A stretch of 64,000 bases of DNA from Mucor racemosus (Eukaryota > Mucoromycota > Mucoromycetes > Mucorales > Mucoraceae), in assembly GCA_027405735.1 (NCBI GenBank), contig JAPEHQ010000002.1:1-64000 (forward strand), given 5' to 3'. A program made the translations under genes and the position numbers. Positions 27,731-37,411 of this stretch are shown piece after piece. Numbering within the stretch: the stretch's first letter is position 1; each line of letters begins with the position of its first letter. A model generated the notes under the pieces. The model had not been told where the DNA came from, made no database searches, and saw only the letters and a program-made list of their open reading frames with translations.

Positions 27731-28632
27731 TATAATTCGGTTGAAGTAAGAGCAGAAGAAGAGACTGATGCAGCATCATTCATATCTTGATCACCAGAGC
27801 CAGAGTAGTTTGAGGAATTCTTGTCACCAAGAGTAGCCTGAGCATCCTCCTCATTGAGCCCGCCAATTTCCACAAAGAAACGAGCAACAGAGGGGGCAAC
27901 CGAAGGGCGGAGATACTTCACGACACGAATGCAACGTTCGTTCATGATATATTGCATTTTCGTTACCTTTTGATCATGAGAGAGGGTAGAGAGAGCAGGA
28001 TCACCAAGGAGGTCAGGGTTAGTAGGATCAAAGCCCTTAAGAATATCAATCTTAGCAGTGCTAAGAAGATCGAGCAAAGCAGGGATGTACTGGACATGTA
28101 CAAGAAGACCAGCAACGGAGCGACAAGGGAATGAGATGTCGAGGATACGAGATTTTTCAATCCCAAAAGAGGCGAGATCACTGCGGATTACACCACGAGT
28201 GAGACGCTTAGATAGGTGAAGGTAGATGTAATCATAACCTTTAGGGCCATTGTTGACTTGGTAGTGGCGGGCTTTAGCAGCGCGCTTCCTGGTGGAGTTA
28301 TTGGAAGGACTGGGGCGCTTAGCACCAACAGTAGCCCATGATGAGGCAGAGGTACCATTGGAAGCAGGAGGGTTAGTTGCAGGAGGTGGAGTGGTAGTAG
28401 CAGGTTGAGAGGTCTTGGAATTGGCCTGAGAATTTTTCTTAGTTTGGTCCTTGCTATTCAAAGCCTTGCTGAGAGCAGCTTCGAGATGAGCGACTTTGGA
28501 GCGAAGTTGAGTGTTCTCTTCGGCCAAAGTAGCTAGGTGAGTGACTTGGACTTGGAGGTCCGAGATAATAGTTGTCAAGTGGGGAATTTGCTGCAAAAGA
28601 GCAGTAATCTCCTCAGACGTGAAATTATCCAT
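27730..28632 (-). CDS. LINE ORF1 protein, 300 aa
   Basis: Nucleic-acid-binding structural protein of the LINE. The start at MDNFTSEE (28632) is chosen over the more upstream Met because the same start is conserved in the relic at 42156. Residues about 10-75 form a heptad-like coiled coil (LLQQIPHL...LATLAEENTQLRSKVAHLEAAL), followed by a Ser/Thr/Pro/Ala-rich linker, a basic patch (RKRAAKARH) and a globular region. There is no CCHC knuckle in this ORF. The stop overlaps the next start as TAATG (27730-27732), the arrangement used for stop-start translational coupling in some non-LTR elements such as SART1. The frame is fully open, so the copy is not old. Confidence 0.8.
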   Translation of the reverse strand: MDNFTSEEITALLQQIPHLTTIISDLQVQVTHLATLAEENTQLRSKVAHLEAALSKALNSKDQTKKNSQANSKTSQPATTTPPPATNPPASNGTSASSWATVGAKRPSPSNNSTRKRAAKARHYQVNNGPKGYDYIYLHLSKRLTRGVIRSDLASFGIEKSRILDISFPCRSVAGLLVHVQYIPALLDLLSTAKIDILKGFDPTNPDLLGDPALSTLSHDQKVTKMQYIMNERCIRVVKYLRPSVAPSVARFFVEIGGLNEEDAQATLGDKNSSNYSGSGDQDMNDAASVSSSALTSTEL

Positions 28633-29124
28633 CTGTCTAACGTCGTAAAAAAAGTCGAATAGAAGATGAACTAGTAGTTGTAGAAGTTTCAAAATTGGAC
28701 TGTAGGTTAATAAGAAGTACTAGTATATAGTTTCCAAATGTGAGAGATGGATGGACAAAATTGAGATGGATGGAAGAGTTTAAAGTTCACGATGAATCGA
28801 GGTAAAGGCTTCCCAGAGAAAAAGTGTTCAGAAAGTGAAATGTCATTACTGTAATGTACCTATAGCCGAAGGCTATTAGGTATTTTAGTTATGTTTTATA
28901 TGTTTAGTCTGTAAGGAACAACTATTAATAAATGTAGTAATAATAGATTAATATTAGAAAGAAGTAAAGTTTATTATTGAAGTATATACTCATAACTAGT
29001 AATGACTAAATACCGAACAGATCTATCGAACCGAACAAGCCGGAATGCACGTGACATAAATCACGTGAGCAAAACAATTTACCCTGACTATTTATTACAT
29101 CTAGCGCTTGCAACTAATATGAAA

Positions 29125-29138
29125 GGTTTCTTGGTGTA
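29125..29138 (+). other. tRNA-Val nt 1-14, target-site duplication
   Basis: Second copy of GGTTTCTTGGTGTA. Its left neighbour is the 5' end of LINE copy 1 and its right neighbour is the 3' tail of LINE copy 2. It pairs with nt 1-14 of the intact tRNA at 31561 as the duplication flanking LINE copy 2. Confidence 0.92.
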
Positions 29139-31560
29139 AATTAAAGTTTATTTATTTATAAAAGAGAAGTATAGGCAAGGCGTGCAATGGCACATTGTTT
29201 GCGACTTCTAGAAGATATTCTAAAGGTAGAAAATAGATAAAAGATAATGAAAACCCTAGTAAACAAAATAGGGAAAAAAAGAAAGAGTGTAGAAAACTAG
29301 CTAATGATAAATCTTAAGAGAATACAGGAAGATCAGTCCAGACCACTTGTTGTGTTAATTAAATGTGCACAATGTGGGGGAGCAGATCAACGAGATACAA
29401 TTAAGAAGTACGGAGACAGAGAGAAGCTTGAGCCTGAGCCCATTTTGTACCAGCATCTTGTTCTTCCTTGAGGACAGCCGAAGGTTTACAGATAGATTCA
29501 ATGTACCACAGAACTTGTAGGAGATCAGACCAAAATAGTGGAATAGGATCCAAAACCGAGGTAGGCAGAGCATTCAGAGCAGCATCAATACAGCAGTGAT
29601 TTTTAGGCACAACTGGGAAATTTTGAAACAAAATTTCAGGAATGGCAGGACAGTAATCAAAATGGAAACGATATCTAAATTCATGTGGTGAGCATACACA
29701 GGAGACAGGACGACCAGGGAGGAAATTAAGACGCCAACGAATCAGACGACTACGTTCTAACCGAGTAGCAGGCAGGTACAGAATAGGATCAACTTCCCAA
29801 CGAGGACGACAGACCATAAGGAGACGACCAACAAGATGTTTCTTGCTAGAATCAGATTCATTTAGAGCAATATCCCTTTCATCAAGAAATTGCTGTTCAT
29901 ACCGAGATAGAATAAAATTGCGAACATTGATCTTGGAGGTTTCATTAGCAATAGCATCCTTGTAGGCAACGTACGAACTATTTTGTAAGATCATACGATT
30001 CATACGACCACCAGGGTAACGAGCAGATATCCGTTTAAGTAGACAATTAGCAGAGAGAGATTCATAACGTAACGCATACTTTGTACGACAAATTTGAGTT
30101 CGCACCGCCATAGAGGGTAGATTGGTAATATGGCGAAGAGTAGCTACAGCTGTGTTTGGTCCACCACTGACCAACAAACGAAGACAACGAGATTGAGCAG
30201 CTTCCAAGGTTTTCAGGGCATGGCTGGTAAACTGAGTAATAGCCAGTCCATATTCCAGTTTTGGACGCACGAATGTTTGGTATATTCGAGTACAGAGAAG
30301 GAGAGAGAAACCAGAACGATTGACACCAACACGATTCAGCATTCGCATTGTGTTGATAGCACCAGGAGAACGAAGAGAAACCATTTCCATGGGAGCAAGA
30401 CCTTTATAGTCAAACGGCATTCCAAGGTACTTAAAAGTAGTAACAATTGGGAGAAGCTCGTTGTACAGTGTCAATGGTAGAATAGTATCTGAAATTCCAG
30501 TAACAGCGGGAGGTGCACCAGGAATAACCGCACATTTGGAGGGACTCCAGCGAAAGCCAAGAGTATCCGAGTGGTTAGCAGCAACCGTTAGCATAGATTG
30601 AACATCTTGAGGAGAGCCTATGAGCGCAACATCATCTGCAAAGAGAAGAGAGTTCACAAAAAGACGAGATCCACTTGTAGGATTAATAGAAGCAGCAGTA
30701 GTGTCAGGATTAGCAGCAGCAATAGTACGAAGTATATCTGGTAGAGAGTTGATATAAATTGAGTACAGTTGTGGAGATAGCACTGAGCCTTGAAGTACAC
30801 CAGTAGTCAGAGAAAAAGGTCTTGAAGAATGATTATCTATACATACTGAAACGGAAACATCCTCAAAGAGATGAGCAATTAGACCAAGAAATGGAGATGT
30901 AGCACCAGATAACCGAAGCTGTTCCCAAACTACTCGTCGATCAACTGTATCATAAGCTGCCGCAATATCTAGAAAACAGATATAAGGATAAGCACCATTT
31001 TTTCGGCGATAAGCACCAATTAGCTCGTGTAAGCAAAGAGCCTGATCTAACGGAGAACGACGAGCACGAAAGCCACCTTGAGCAATATCAATTTTGGGAG
31101 AATAATGTTGTAACAGAGGTGTAATAGCGACTTCGAGAATTTTTCTAAATACAGATGTTAAAGAAATTGGACGAAAGTTGCCAGGCTGTTTAGGATCACC
31201 CTTTTTGAATATTGGAAATACCGTAGCAGAACGCCAAGAGTCTGGAACGAAGCAATAACGCCAACAAAGGCGAAACAGGACACAGAGAAAAGCACTTAAA
31301 GGGCGAGCAATTGGACGCAGCATTTCAGCACAAATGTGATCAGCACCAGGAGCCTTTCTAATCGGAATCAATTTTAGAATAATATGTTCAATATTCCAAG
31401 CATCAAATTCAGAAAAGGTTTCCAAAGGAAAAGGAGTTGCAGGTGATACAGGTGGAGCTGGAGGACGACTAGTAGGAAGCAAATTACCAGAGAAAGTTTG
31501 AGCCAGATGAGAAGCCATGACAGAAACAGCTGAGGCAGGACCATCAGGGTGACTAAAAGT
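29139..31560 (-). mobile_element. LINE copy 2, 5'-truncated with intact RT
   Basis: 2422 bp inserted into tRNA-Val, 3' end at 29139 and truncated 5' end at 31560, where the complete tRNA-Val resumes. It is flanked by 14-bp duplications (29125-29138 and 31561-31574). It lacks the 5' UTR, ORF1 and endonuclease, keeping the RT and the cysteine/histidine C-terminus. The open RT frame and clean duplications suggest a recent insertion, the youngest layer next to the intact tRNA. Confidence 0.9.
29401..31560 (-). CDS. LINE ORF2 fragment: reverse transcriptase and C-terminal Cys/His region
   Basis: Open for about 720 codons within the element; the frame continues 25 codons further into antisense tRNA sequence, so there is no natural start. 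RT blocks in order: SATVFPIFKKGD, RPISLTSVFRKILE, QGGFRARRSPLDQALCL, FLDIAAAYDTV (motif A with catalytic Asp), GVLQGSVLSPQLYSIY (motif B), LLFADDVALIG (motif C with the FADD box), FKYLGMPFDYKG. The C-terminus has a Cys/His cluster (CVCSPHEFRYRFHFDYC) where LINEs carry a zinc knuckle. The catalytic aspartates are present, so the domain looks biochemically intact, but the 5' truncation makes the copy non-autonomous. Confidence 0.9.
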   Translation of the reverse strand, partial: TFSHPDGPASAVSVMASHLAQTFSGNLLPTSRPPAPPVSPATPFPLETFSEFDAWNIEHIILKLIPIRKAPGADHICAEMLRPIARPLSAFLCVLFRLCWRYCFVPDSWRSATVFPIFKKGDPKQPGNFRPISLTSVFRKILEVAITPLLQHYSPKIDIAQGGFRARRSPLDQALCLHELIGAYRRKNGAYPYICFLDIAAAYDTVDRRVVWEQLRLSGATSPFLGLIAHLFEDVSVSVCIDNHSSRPFSLTTGVLQGSVLSPQLYSIYINSLPDILRTIAAANPDTTAASINPTSGSRLFVNSLLFADDVALIGSPQDVQSMLTVAANHSDTLGFRWSPSKCAVIPGAPPAVTGISDTILPLTLYNELLPIVTTFKYLGMPFDYKGLAPMEMVSLRSPGAINTMRMLNRVGVNRSGFSLLLCTRIYQTFVRPKLEYGLAITQFTSHALKTLEAAQSRCLRLLVSGGPNTAVATLRHITNLPSMAVRTQICRTKYALRYESLSANCLLKRISARYPGGRMNRMILQNSSYVAYKDAIANETSKINVRNFILSRYEQQFLDERDIALNESDSSKKHLVGRLLMVCRPRWEVDPILYLPATRLERSRLIRWRLNFLPGRPVSCVCSPHEFRYRFHFDYCPAIPEILFQNFPVVPKNHCCIDAALNALPTSVLDPIPLFWSDLLQVLWYIESICKPSAVLKEEQDAGTKWAQAQASLCLRTS

Positions 31561-31634
31561 GGTTTCTTGGTGTAGTCGGTTATCACATCTGCTTAACACG
31601 CAGAAGGTCGCCAGTTCAAGTCTGGCAGAAATCA
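31561..31634 (+). tRNA. tRNA-Val(AAC), intact
   Basis: Full cloverleaf: acceptor GGTTTCT/AGAAATC with one G-U, D arm, anticodon stem TCTGC/GCAGA around the loop TTAACAC (anticodon AAC), T arm GCCAG/CTGGC with loop TTCAAGT, discriminator A, then a T-run terminator. No intron. Its first 14 bases are also the LINE target duplication, so the gene was left complete by the insertion on its left. Confidence 0.97.
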
Positions 31635-33099
31635 TTTTTTTGCATTTTTTTCTATTGATTTTAAAAAACGTCTTGCGAAATGCTGTTGCAAATCAATCAG
31701 CAATTTTCCTTTTTTTCTTAAATAAATTATCTGTCAAAAATAAACAAACAATCTTGATCCCCAAAAGTTATATTATACTTCCAGATTCTAGTTCAGAAGT
31801 AACACAAATCATACACGAAATTCACCAAACCTTATATACTATTGATTTAATCTCCCATTGTATTATTTTACAACTCATACAAAAGAACAACAGATTCAAT
31901 TACCATAAATACAACATAACCGAATATTGACAGGATCAATATCTGAAATCTTTGTCTAATCTTTCCAAATCTTTACTCAGTGATTATAAATCAACACATA
32001 TTCATGGAAATATACGGATGTAACAACATCTCATATCATTATAATCTACAAACTCAACTTTTTCTTTAGATGTCAGTAAAGACATTTTATTATCAAATTC
32101 AAATAACATTATCAACATCAAGGATGTTCTAACAGACAAACATTAGTATAAATAACAGCATTTAAAAAGAACAGTTAATAAACATATTGATGTATCATTC
32201 TTAAACCGGATCATGTCAAATCCAAAAAAGTAAACAATAACAGATCCGGAACCGGAAGTTTCTTAATTAAATATTAACTATACAAAATACAGTGCTCCTA
32301 AAAGCATGGTATAGAAGCATGGTACAAAGCATGATACTCCAGTGCGATATTCCAACATGATATACCAATATAACACATTACTACTATTAAATAATATCTA
32401 AACTACCTTATCACATCATTAATTCCCCAAATCAAACAGTATATAAACCCCATTAATTTCATTCCAATAAACGATATCTCTTTACTTGATTAAATTTCTA
32501 GTTTTTATTTAACCTAAGCATATTTTGATAGATCACATATCTTATTTCTTACTTATATTTTGATTGTATACTATTCTTCATATCATTTTTTATATTCTTT
32601 ACTTTATATTTACTATTTTATATAATCCCTTAAACTATTTTATATATATTTTATTGTACATTTTTTATTTTTCTTTATTCATTTCGTTTTATATAAAACA
32701 TTTATTATAGTTGGTGTTATATCAGAATCTAGATATAGCGCTACAGTAGTTGTATTATCAGGATATTGTTATTGTTACACCATCAATAACTATTGTATCA
32801 CTTGATAATCTCTTCTATATATAATCTCATTCTCTACATTGAATAAAACCACACCTTTTACTCTTGTCTAATTCTTATTAGTTTTGGTAAAACAGTTGGA
32901 CAACTTAAAACCTGGTGCTCATTTAATAGATATAACTGCATTGGCTATACTCTATTCTCTTATTCTTTATTTTATATTCACTTTACTACAATCTCAATTG
33001 TAACATTATATTAAGAAAAAAAAAGGAAAATTGCTGATTGATTTGCAACAGCATTTCGCAAGACGTTTTTTAAAATCAATAGAAAAAAATGCAAAAAAA

Positions 33100-33173
33100 T
33101 GATTTCTGCCAGACTTGAACTGGCGACCTTCTGCGTGTTAAGCAGATGTGATAACCGACTACACCAAGAAACC
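33100..33173 (-). tRNA. tRNA-Val(AAC), intact second copy
   Basis: The reverse complement is identical to the tRNA at 31561-31634, with the same anticodon AAC and a T-run terminator (A-run at 33084-33098 on the plus strand). The plus-strand LINE starts at the base next to its nucleotide 1. Confidence 0.97.
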
Positions 33174-33376
33174 TTTCATATTAGTTGCAAGCGCTAGATG
33201 TAATAAATAGTCAGGGTAAATTGTTTTGCTCACGTGATTTATGTCACGTGCATTCCGGCTTGTTCGGTTCGATAGATCTGTTCGGTATTTAGTCATTACT
33301 AGTTATGAGTACATAAGCTCATGTTATATACTTCAATAATAAACTTAACTTCTTTCTAATATAAATATATTACTAC

Positions 33377-33535
33377 TGTTGTATTCCACCTACTAGTATC
33401 GTACATTATCACTTTCTACAGTATCAATACATCTTACAATCTATTGACTACGACATGTATTGAAGTGCAAGTCTTGATATCGGATATAAGAAACTCCTAG
33501 CGTACCAAGTTTAATCCAGTAATTACCAAGAACGC
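33377..33535 (+). mobile_element. LTR-A 5' fragment inside the LINE 5' UTR
   Basis: Starts TGTTGTATTCCACC and follows the first 159 bp of the solo LTRs at 40308 and 43191 almost base for base, then breaks at AAGAACGC into LINE sequence (AAAGGGTAAGAGC). The likely history is LTR insertion in the 5' UTR followed by a deletion that removed the rest of the LTR and most of LINE ORF1. Confidence 0.85.
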
Positions 33536-33724
33536 AAAGGGTAAGAGCATTAACCTAGTTATTGCTCTTTCATCTACATCTTTTTGATATAGTACAGTGT
33601 CCTTATTCATTTAGTCACCACTCTCTCATCCACACCACCTTCAGCCTCTGCTTCCCAAGAGCAAGCTCTCCAATCACCCCAAGCGGCAAGTGACACAACC
33701 TCACAGTTATAAACGAATCCCTAG

Positions 33725-34835
33725 GGATAACCTTGTGGAATGCTCAGGGCATCACAAGTGAAACAATGGATTTTATATTCGAAAACCTACCTATGCAAAC
33801 TAACTTATTTTTCATTACCGAAACATGGCTTTCGGTTACACCGCTCTCTATCCACTACATGGTCCCAAATCCATAATTTTGGCATTAACGTTGAAAGGTC
33901 TAGCCGAGGACAACTTGGTATATCCCTACTCATCAACCCATTATTTCCATATACCGTCCTCCCTCTACCTGTTTATCAAGATTCCAATTATATCCTCCCC
34001 TGTCAATGCCAAACTTATTTGATTATATGTACATATTTACCTCCTACCCTAGATGATCAATTCAGCTTTGATCTTTTAACAGACTCACTAGAACACTACT
34101 ATGCTAACAACTATGAATTTGAGCACCTCCTGCTTTGCGGTGATTTCAACACAAGACTAGGTGATTACGTTGGAGATAAACGTCAAAATAGCAGGTACCA
34201 TCTCTTTTTCGAGTTCCTTCAAGCACATAGCCTTACTTTATTACACAATGCCGACCATGCCTTCCGCGTTCCCACATATATTAAAGGAACTGAAGCTAAC
34301 CCAACAGACAAGACCAGTATCATTGATTTCTTTCTCACCACCCATCCATCTGACATGACTGGTATATCCATGAATATTAACACTGAAACATACTTGGGAT
34401 CAGACTATAAAATATTCTATTTTGAATTACCCCACTATTTTAATGAACCTCCTATTACTAACACTCATCCACGTATTCTTTGGAATATAAACAAGTTCAA
34501 ACCTTCTAAACGTCAACCCACTCGTCATCTCGGATTCATTCTAAAGTATTGTGATTCTATTACACCATCTTTGAATAGTTTTTCAGAGCTAGTAGATCCT
34601 ATATTTTTGTCCTCTATACCCGATCACCACAGCAAACAAGAATATATCGATGAAATGAATACCAAATTGATTAGCATTATACATAGCTCATTGGATGCTA
34701 CCATCAAGCGAAAGATCCCACGCCCTAGGACCTGGAAATGGTTTTATACACAGCATCTAGCTGATGCTTGCCATAAACGGGAGAGTTTATACAAAAAATG
34801 GAAACATGCTAATTATATTAACAAAATCTTATATT
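33725..34835 (+). pseudogene. LINE copy 3 endonuclease, frameshifted
   Basis: Starts with LWNAQGITSET and LFFITETWLS in one frame, then shifts into the frame that carries RGQLGISLLINP, LLCGDFNTRLG, DFFLTTHPSD and LGSDYKIFYFEL. These are the blocks of an APE-like endonuclease. The terminal catalytic His of the SDH box is Tyr here (GSDYK, near 34400), so the nuclease is probably dead even apart from the frameshift. Confidence 0.8.
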
Positions 34836-37208
34836 GGAAACAGTTTCAAGAGGCTGCAGATATTGTCAAATCTTTAGTTCAAAAAAACAAGCACCATTAT
34901 TTCAAAAATTTTGTGAAAAACTCTCCACGTCTGAATTTAGCAAAGCATCTAATAAGCTCAAAAACATTAAGCGTAGTAAGGCTCATGTATTTAGTAATGT
35001 ATTTCAACATATTGATGGTCGTCAAGCTGGGGTCAACTCAATCACCACATCATGGCAAGATACGTATGATGGTAAGTATATCAATCCTGATATTGAACAG
35101 GTACCAGTTGCGATGCCCCCTTGTTACGAGGGTTTTGATACTACTATCTTATTTGACATCGACAATGTTACACATGCCATTAAATGTTTACCAACAAGCA
35201 AAGCACCAGGGTTTGATCATATCAAATCTGAAATGCTGAAACCCATTATTGACCTCATATCTCCTATTTTACATCAACTTTTCTCACTATGCTGGAAGTA
35301 TGCTCTCATACCCTCAGCCTTTAATCATGCTCAAGTCATACCAATTTACAAAAAAGGGCCAGTAAATGATCCAAAAAATCATAGACTCATCAGCCTTATA
35401 TGTACATTCCGCAAAATTTATGAAATTTATCTTTACAATGTACCTCCACCTCGTTCTGTGCCACTTGACCCTGTACAAGGTGGTTTTCGACATCAACGTA
35501 GCACATTGGATCAAGCATTATGCCTTCAGGAACTTACAATCAGGTACAAACACAAAAATAGGGAATTTCCTATTCTTTTATTTTTAGACATCAAATCCGC
35601 CTATGATACAGCTGATCGAAATATAATGTGGAAGACTCTTCGTGATCAAAATATTGATACACCACTACTAACAACTATGCAATTATTATTTAACCAAGTC
35701 CACATAGAAGTTCTACTCAATGGACATATCTCATCCGCTCCTTTTATGCCTTCAACAGGTGTTCTTCAAGGTTCAACTCTCTCTCCCCACTTATATTCAA
35801 TCTATATCAATTCACTCGCTCAGACTCTCCGCAATGAGCCCCTCTCCACGCATTCCATTTATTCACAAGTTTGTGCACCATCCTCCATAATGGTTCCTGG
35901 TAATAACAATTCACTCATTTTAAACTCACTATTTTTTGCAGATGATGTAGTCATTCTAGGAAATGCTAATAATGCTCAAGCCCTTCTCAATTTAGCGGAA
36001 CAACACTCAATTTCCTTAGGTTATAGATGGAATCCTCTCAAATCCGCTTTAATTCTCCTCCTCACCTAATCTCCGCTATTCCAACCCCCATCTATACCAT
36101 ATATAATCAATATATACCCTCTGTCAATAACTTTAAATACCTCCGTATTTATTTCAACCACAAAGGAATTGATAACAAGCAAATGCTACTCCACAATGCT
36201 ACTAAAGGGTCTCAAGCCATGAACCTTTCACACTCATTGGGGGCCAATGCCACTGGGTTTGACAAACAATTATCATTTAAAATTTACAAATGCTTTATTA
36301 GACCAATACTTGAATATGCTCTCCCATTACTAACCCCCACTAATACCGAATTTAAACCTATAGAAAAAGCACAGGACAATGCATGCCGTCTCATTATGGA
36401 TGGTCATAAATCCTCTTCAACACAAGTAATAAAGCATATGAATAATATGGCCAATATGAGTGATCGTATGGTCGCATTATGTGCAAAAAATCTTGTGCGG
36501 GTCAACCAACTACCATCTGATAATTTACTTTCATTATTCATACAACTACTCACCACCCAAGCTTGTCATCTTAAAAAGCTTCAACGTCGCAACCATATTT
36601 GGCAACAATTGATTGCATCTCTCACAATAAATAGATCAACTCGTCAGATTATTATCGCAACACCTGATCTCAAAGATCAAATCAACCGATACCTCTTAGA
36701 TCAATGGCACAAAACTCAAGATAAATTTGTTTACGCTGGTCACTGCCGTCCTACTCTGGGAATAGATCCAATCATGCACTTACCAATGACCAACCACGAA
36801 AGAAGCCGCTTACTCCGTTGGCGCATGGGATGGCTTCCTGACAAACCACAAGCTTGCCGTAATTGTAATCAACTCAATACACTCACTACTCAACATCATG
36901 TTGTAGCGTGTTATCAGATCAACGAAAATTTGAATTCAGAAATTAATGCATTTTTGAATACTATTCCAAGATTACCACCAACATCCTCAGCAGCTAAATT
37001 TTATTGGAAAACCCATTGGGCTGTTTTACAGCAATTTTTGTTCAACGTAGAAGCTATCTGCCTACCACCAGATAAAGTTATCAATCCCGACTCCTATACA
37101 GATCATTCTCCTTTTATTGATTGGATCAATAACTTATCTAGATTATCTTCTCCGGAACCGGCTCACACGGCTCCCATTCCGGAAGCTGAGACTCAACATT
37201 CTGCATAA
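34834..37208 (+). pseudogene. LINE copy 3 reverse transcriptase and zinc knuckle, frameshifted
   Basis: Two overlapping frames (34834-36069 and 36027-37208) carry QVIPIYKKGP, HRLISLICTFRKIYE, QGGFRHQRSTLDQALCL, FLDIKSAYDTA (motif A), GVLQGSTLSPHLYSIYINSL (motif B), LFFADDVVILG (motif C), then NNFKYLRIYFNHKG. The C-terminal piece has a CCHC knuckle CRNC...HHVVAC. A frameshift near 36050 and another where this frame joins the endonuclease frame break the ORF. Family membership is clear and activity is lost. Confidence 0.87.
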
Positions 37209-37411
37209 CTTTTCTTTCTTGTACCTGCGATCATTACTGCTTTTTTTTCCTTTTATTTTTTATCATCGATCAGATGATTTTTTCGATCCATTGCTCATTA
37301 TAAAAAGTCGGGGGGGGAGTAACTAGTACTCACGGGTCCATTTCATGGATATCCACCTTATCCGCAATTCATTACATATAACTTCTTTTATAATAATAAA
37401 GCTTATACTTT

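Larger units (their letters stand above)
27249..29124 (-). mobile_element. LINE copy 1, internally deleted but with both ends
   Basis: 1876 bp on the minus strand: 5' end at 29124 abutting tRNA nt 1, 5' UTR to about 28633, ORF1, the N-terminal part of ORF2 (endonuclease), then a direct jump to the LINE 3' tail. The tail matches LINE copy 2 up to about 27365, which marks the deletion junction. The whole RT domain is missing, so this copy could only have moved using enzymes from another LINE, or was deleted after insertion. The 3' end has no long poly-A but a TAAATAAATAAA-type tail. The 5' UTR carries two CACGTG palindromes (29048 and 29062). Confidence 0.85.
31561..33173. repeat. Inverted repeat with tRNA-Val on both arms and an LTR-like centre
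   Basis: Arms 31561-31722 and 33009-33173 are near-perfect reverse complements: tRNA-Val plus about 88 bp of 3' flank. The roughly 1.29 kb centre has no gene. It contains two stretches that look like retrotransposon promoters/ends: around 32440-32500 (GTATATAAACCCC, then AATAAACGATATCT as in the solo LTRs at 40.7 kb) and 32715-33005, which begins TGTTA and ends TAACA and resembles LTR-B in its TATATAA/GAATAAAA region. I found no convincing target duplications in the centre. Confidence 0.75.
33174..37411 (+). mobile_element. LINE copy 3, near full-length but degenerate
   Basis: The 5' end at 33174 abuts nt 1 of the minus-strand tRNA-Val and matches the 5' UTR of LINE copy 1 (28925-29124, inverted) for about 200 bp, including two CACGTG motifs at 33231 and 33245. 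An LTR fragment interrupts it at 33377-33535. ORF1 is almost entirely lost; endonuclease and RT remain with frameshifts. The 3' end at 37411 is followed by 17 bases of tRNA-Val (37412-37428) that duplicate 33157-33173. Its sequence is clearly diverged from copies 1 and 2, so it is an older insertion or a sister lineage using the same target. Confidence 0.88.

Noticed and set aside
28925..29124. Reading 28925-29124 and 33174-33376 as the tRNA's native 5' flank in a large palindrome
   Set aside because: Both blocks lie between a tRNA 5' end and a LINE body, in the LINE's own orientation, and continue into ORF1 in copy 1; a LINE 5' UTR explains them better.
30130..30480. 116-codon plus-strand frame over the LINE RT
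   Set aside because: Antisense shadow of the RT ORF; no family features.
31561..31634. LINE RT frame starting with MISARLELAT inside the tRNA
   Set aside because: The first 25 codons are antisense tRNA-Val sequence; the open frame across the junction is accidental and not a natural N-terminus.
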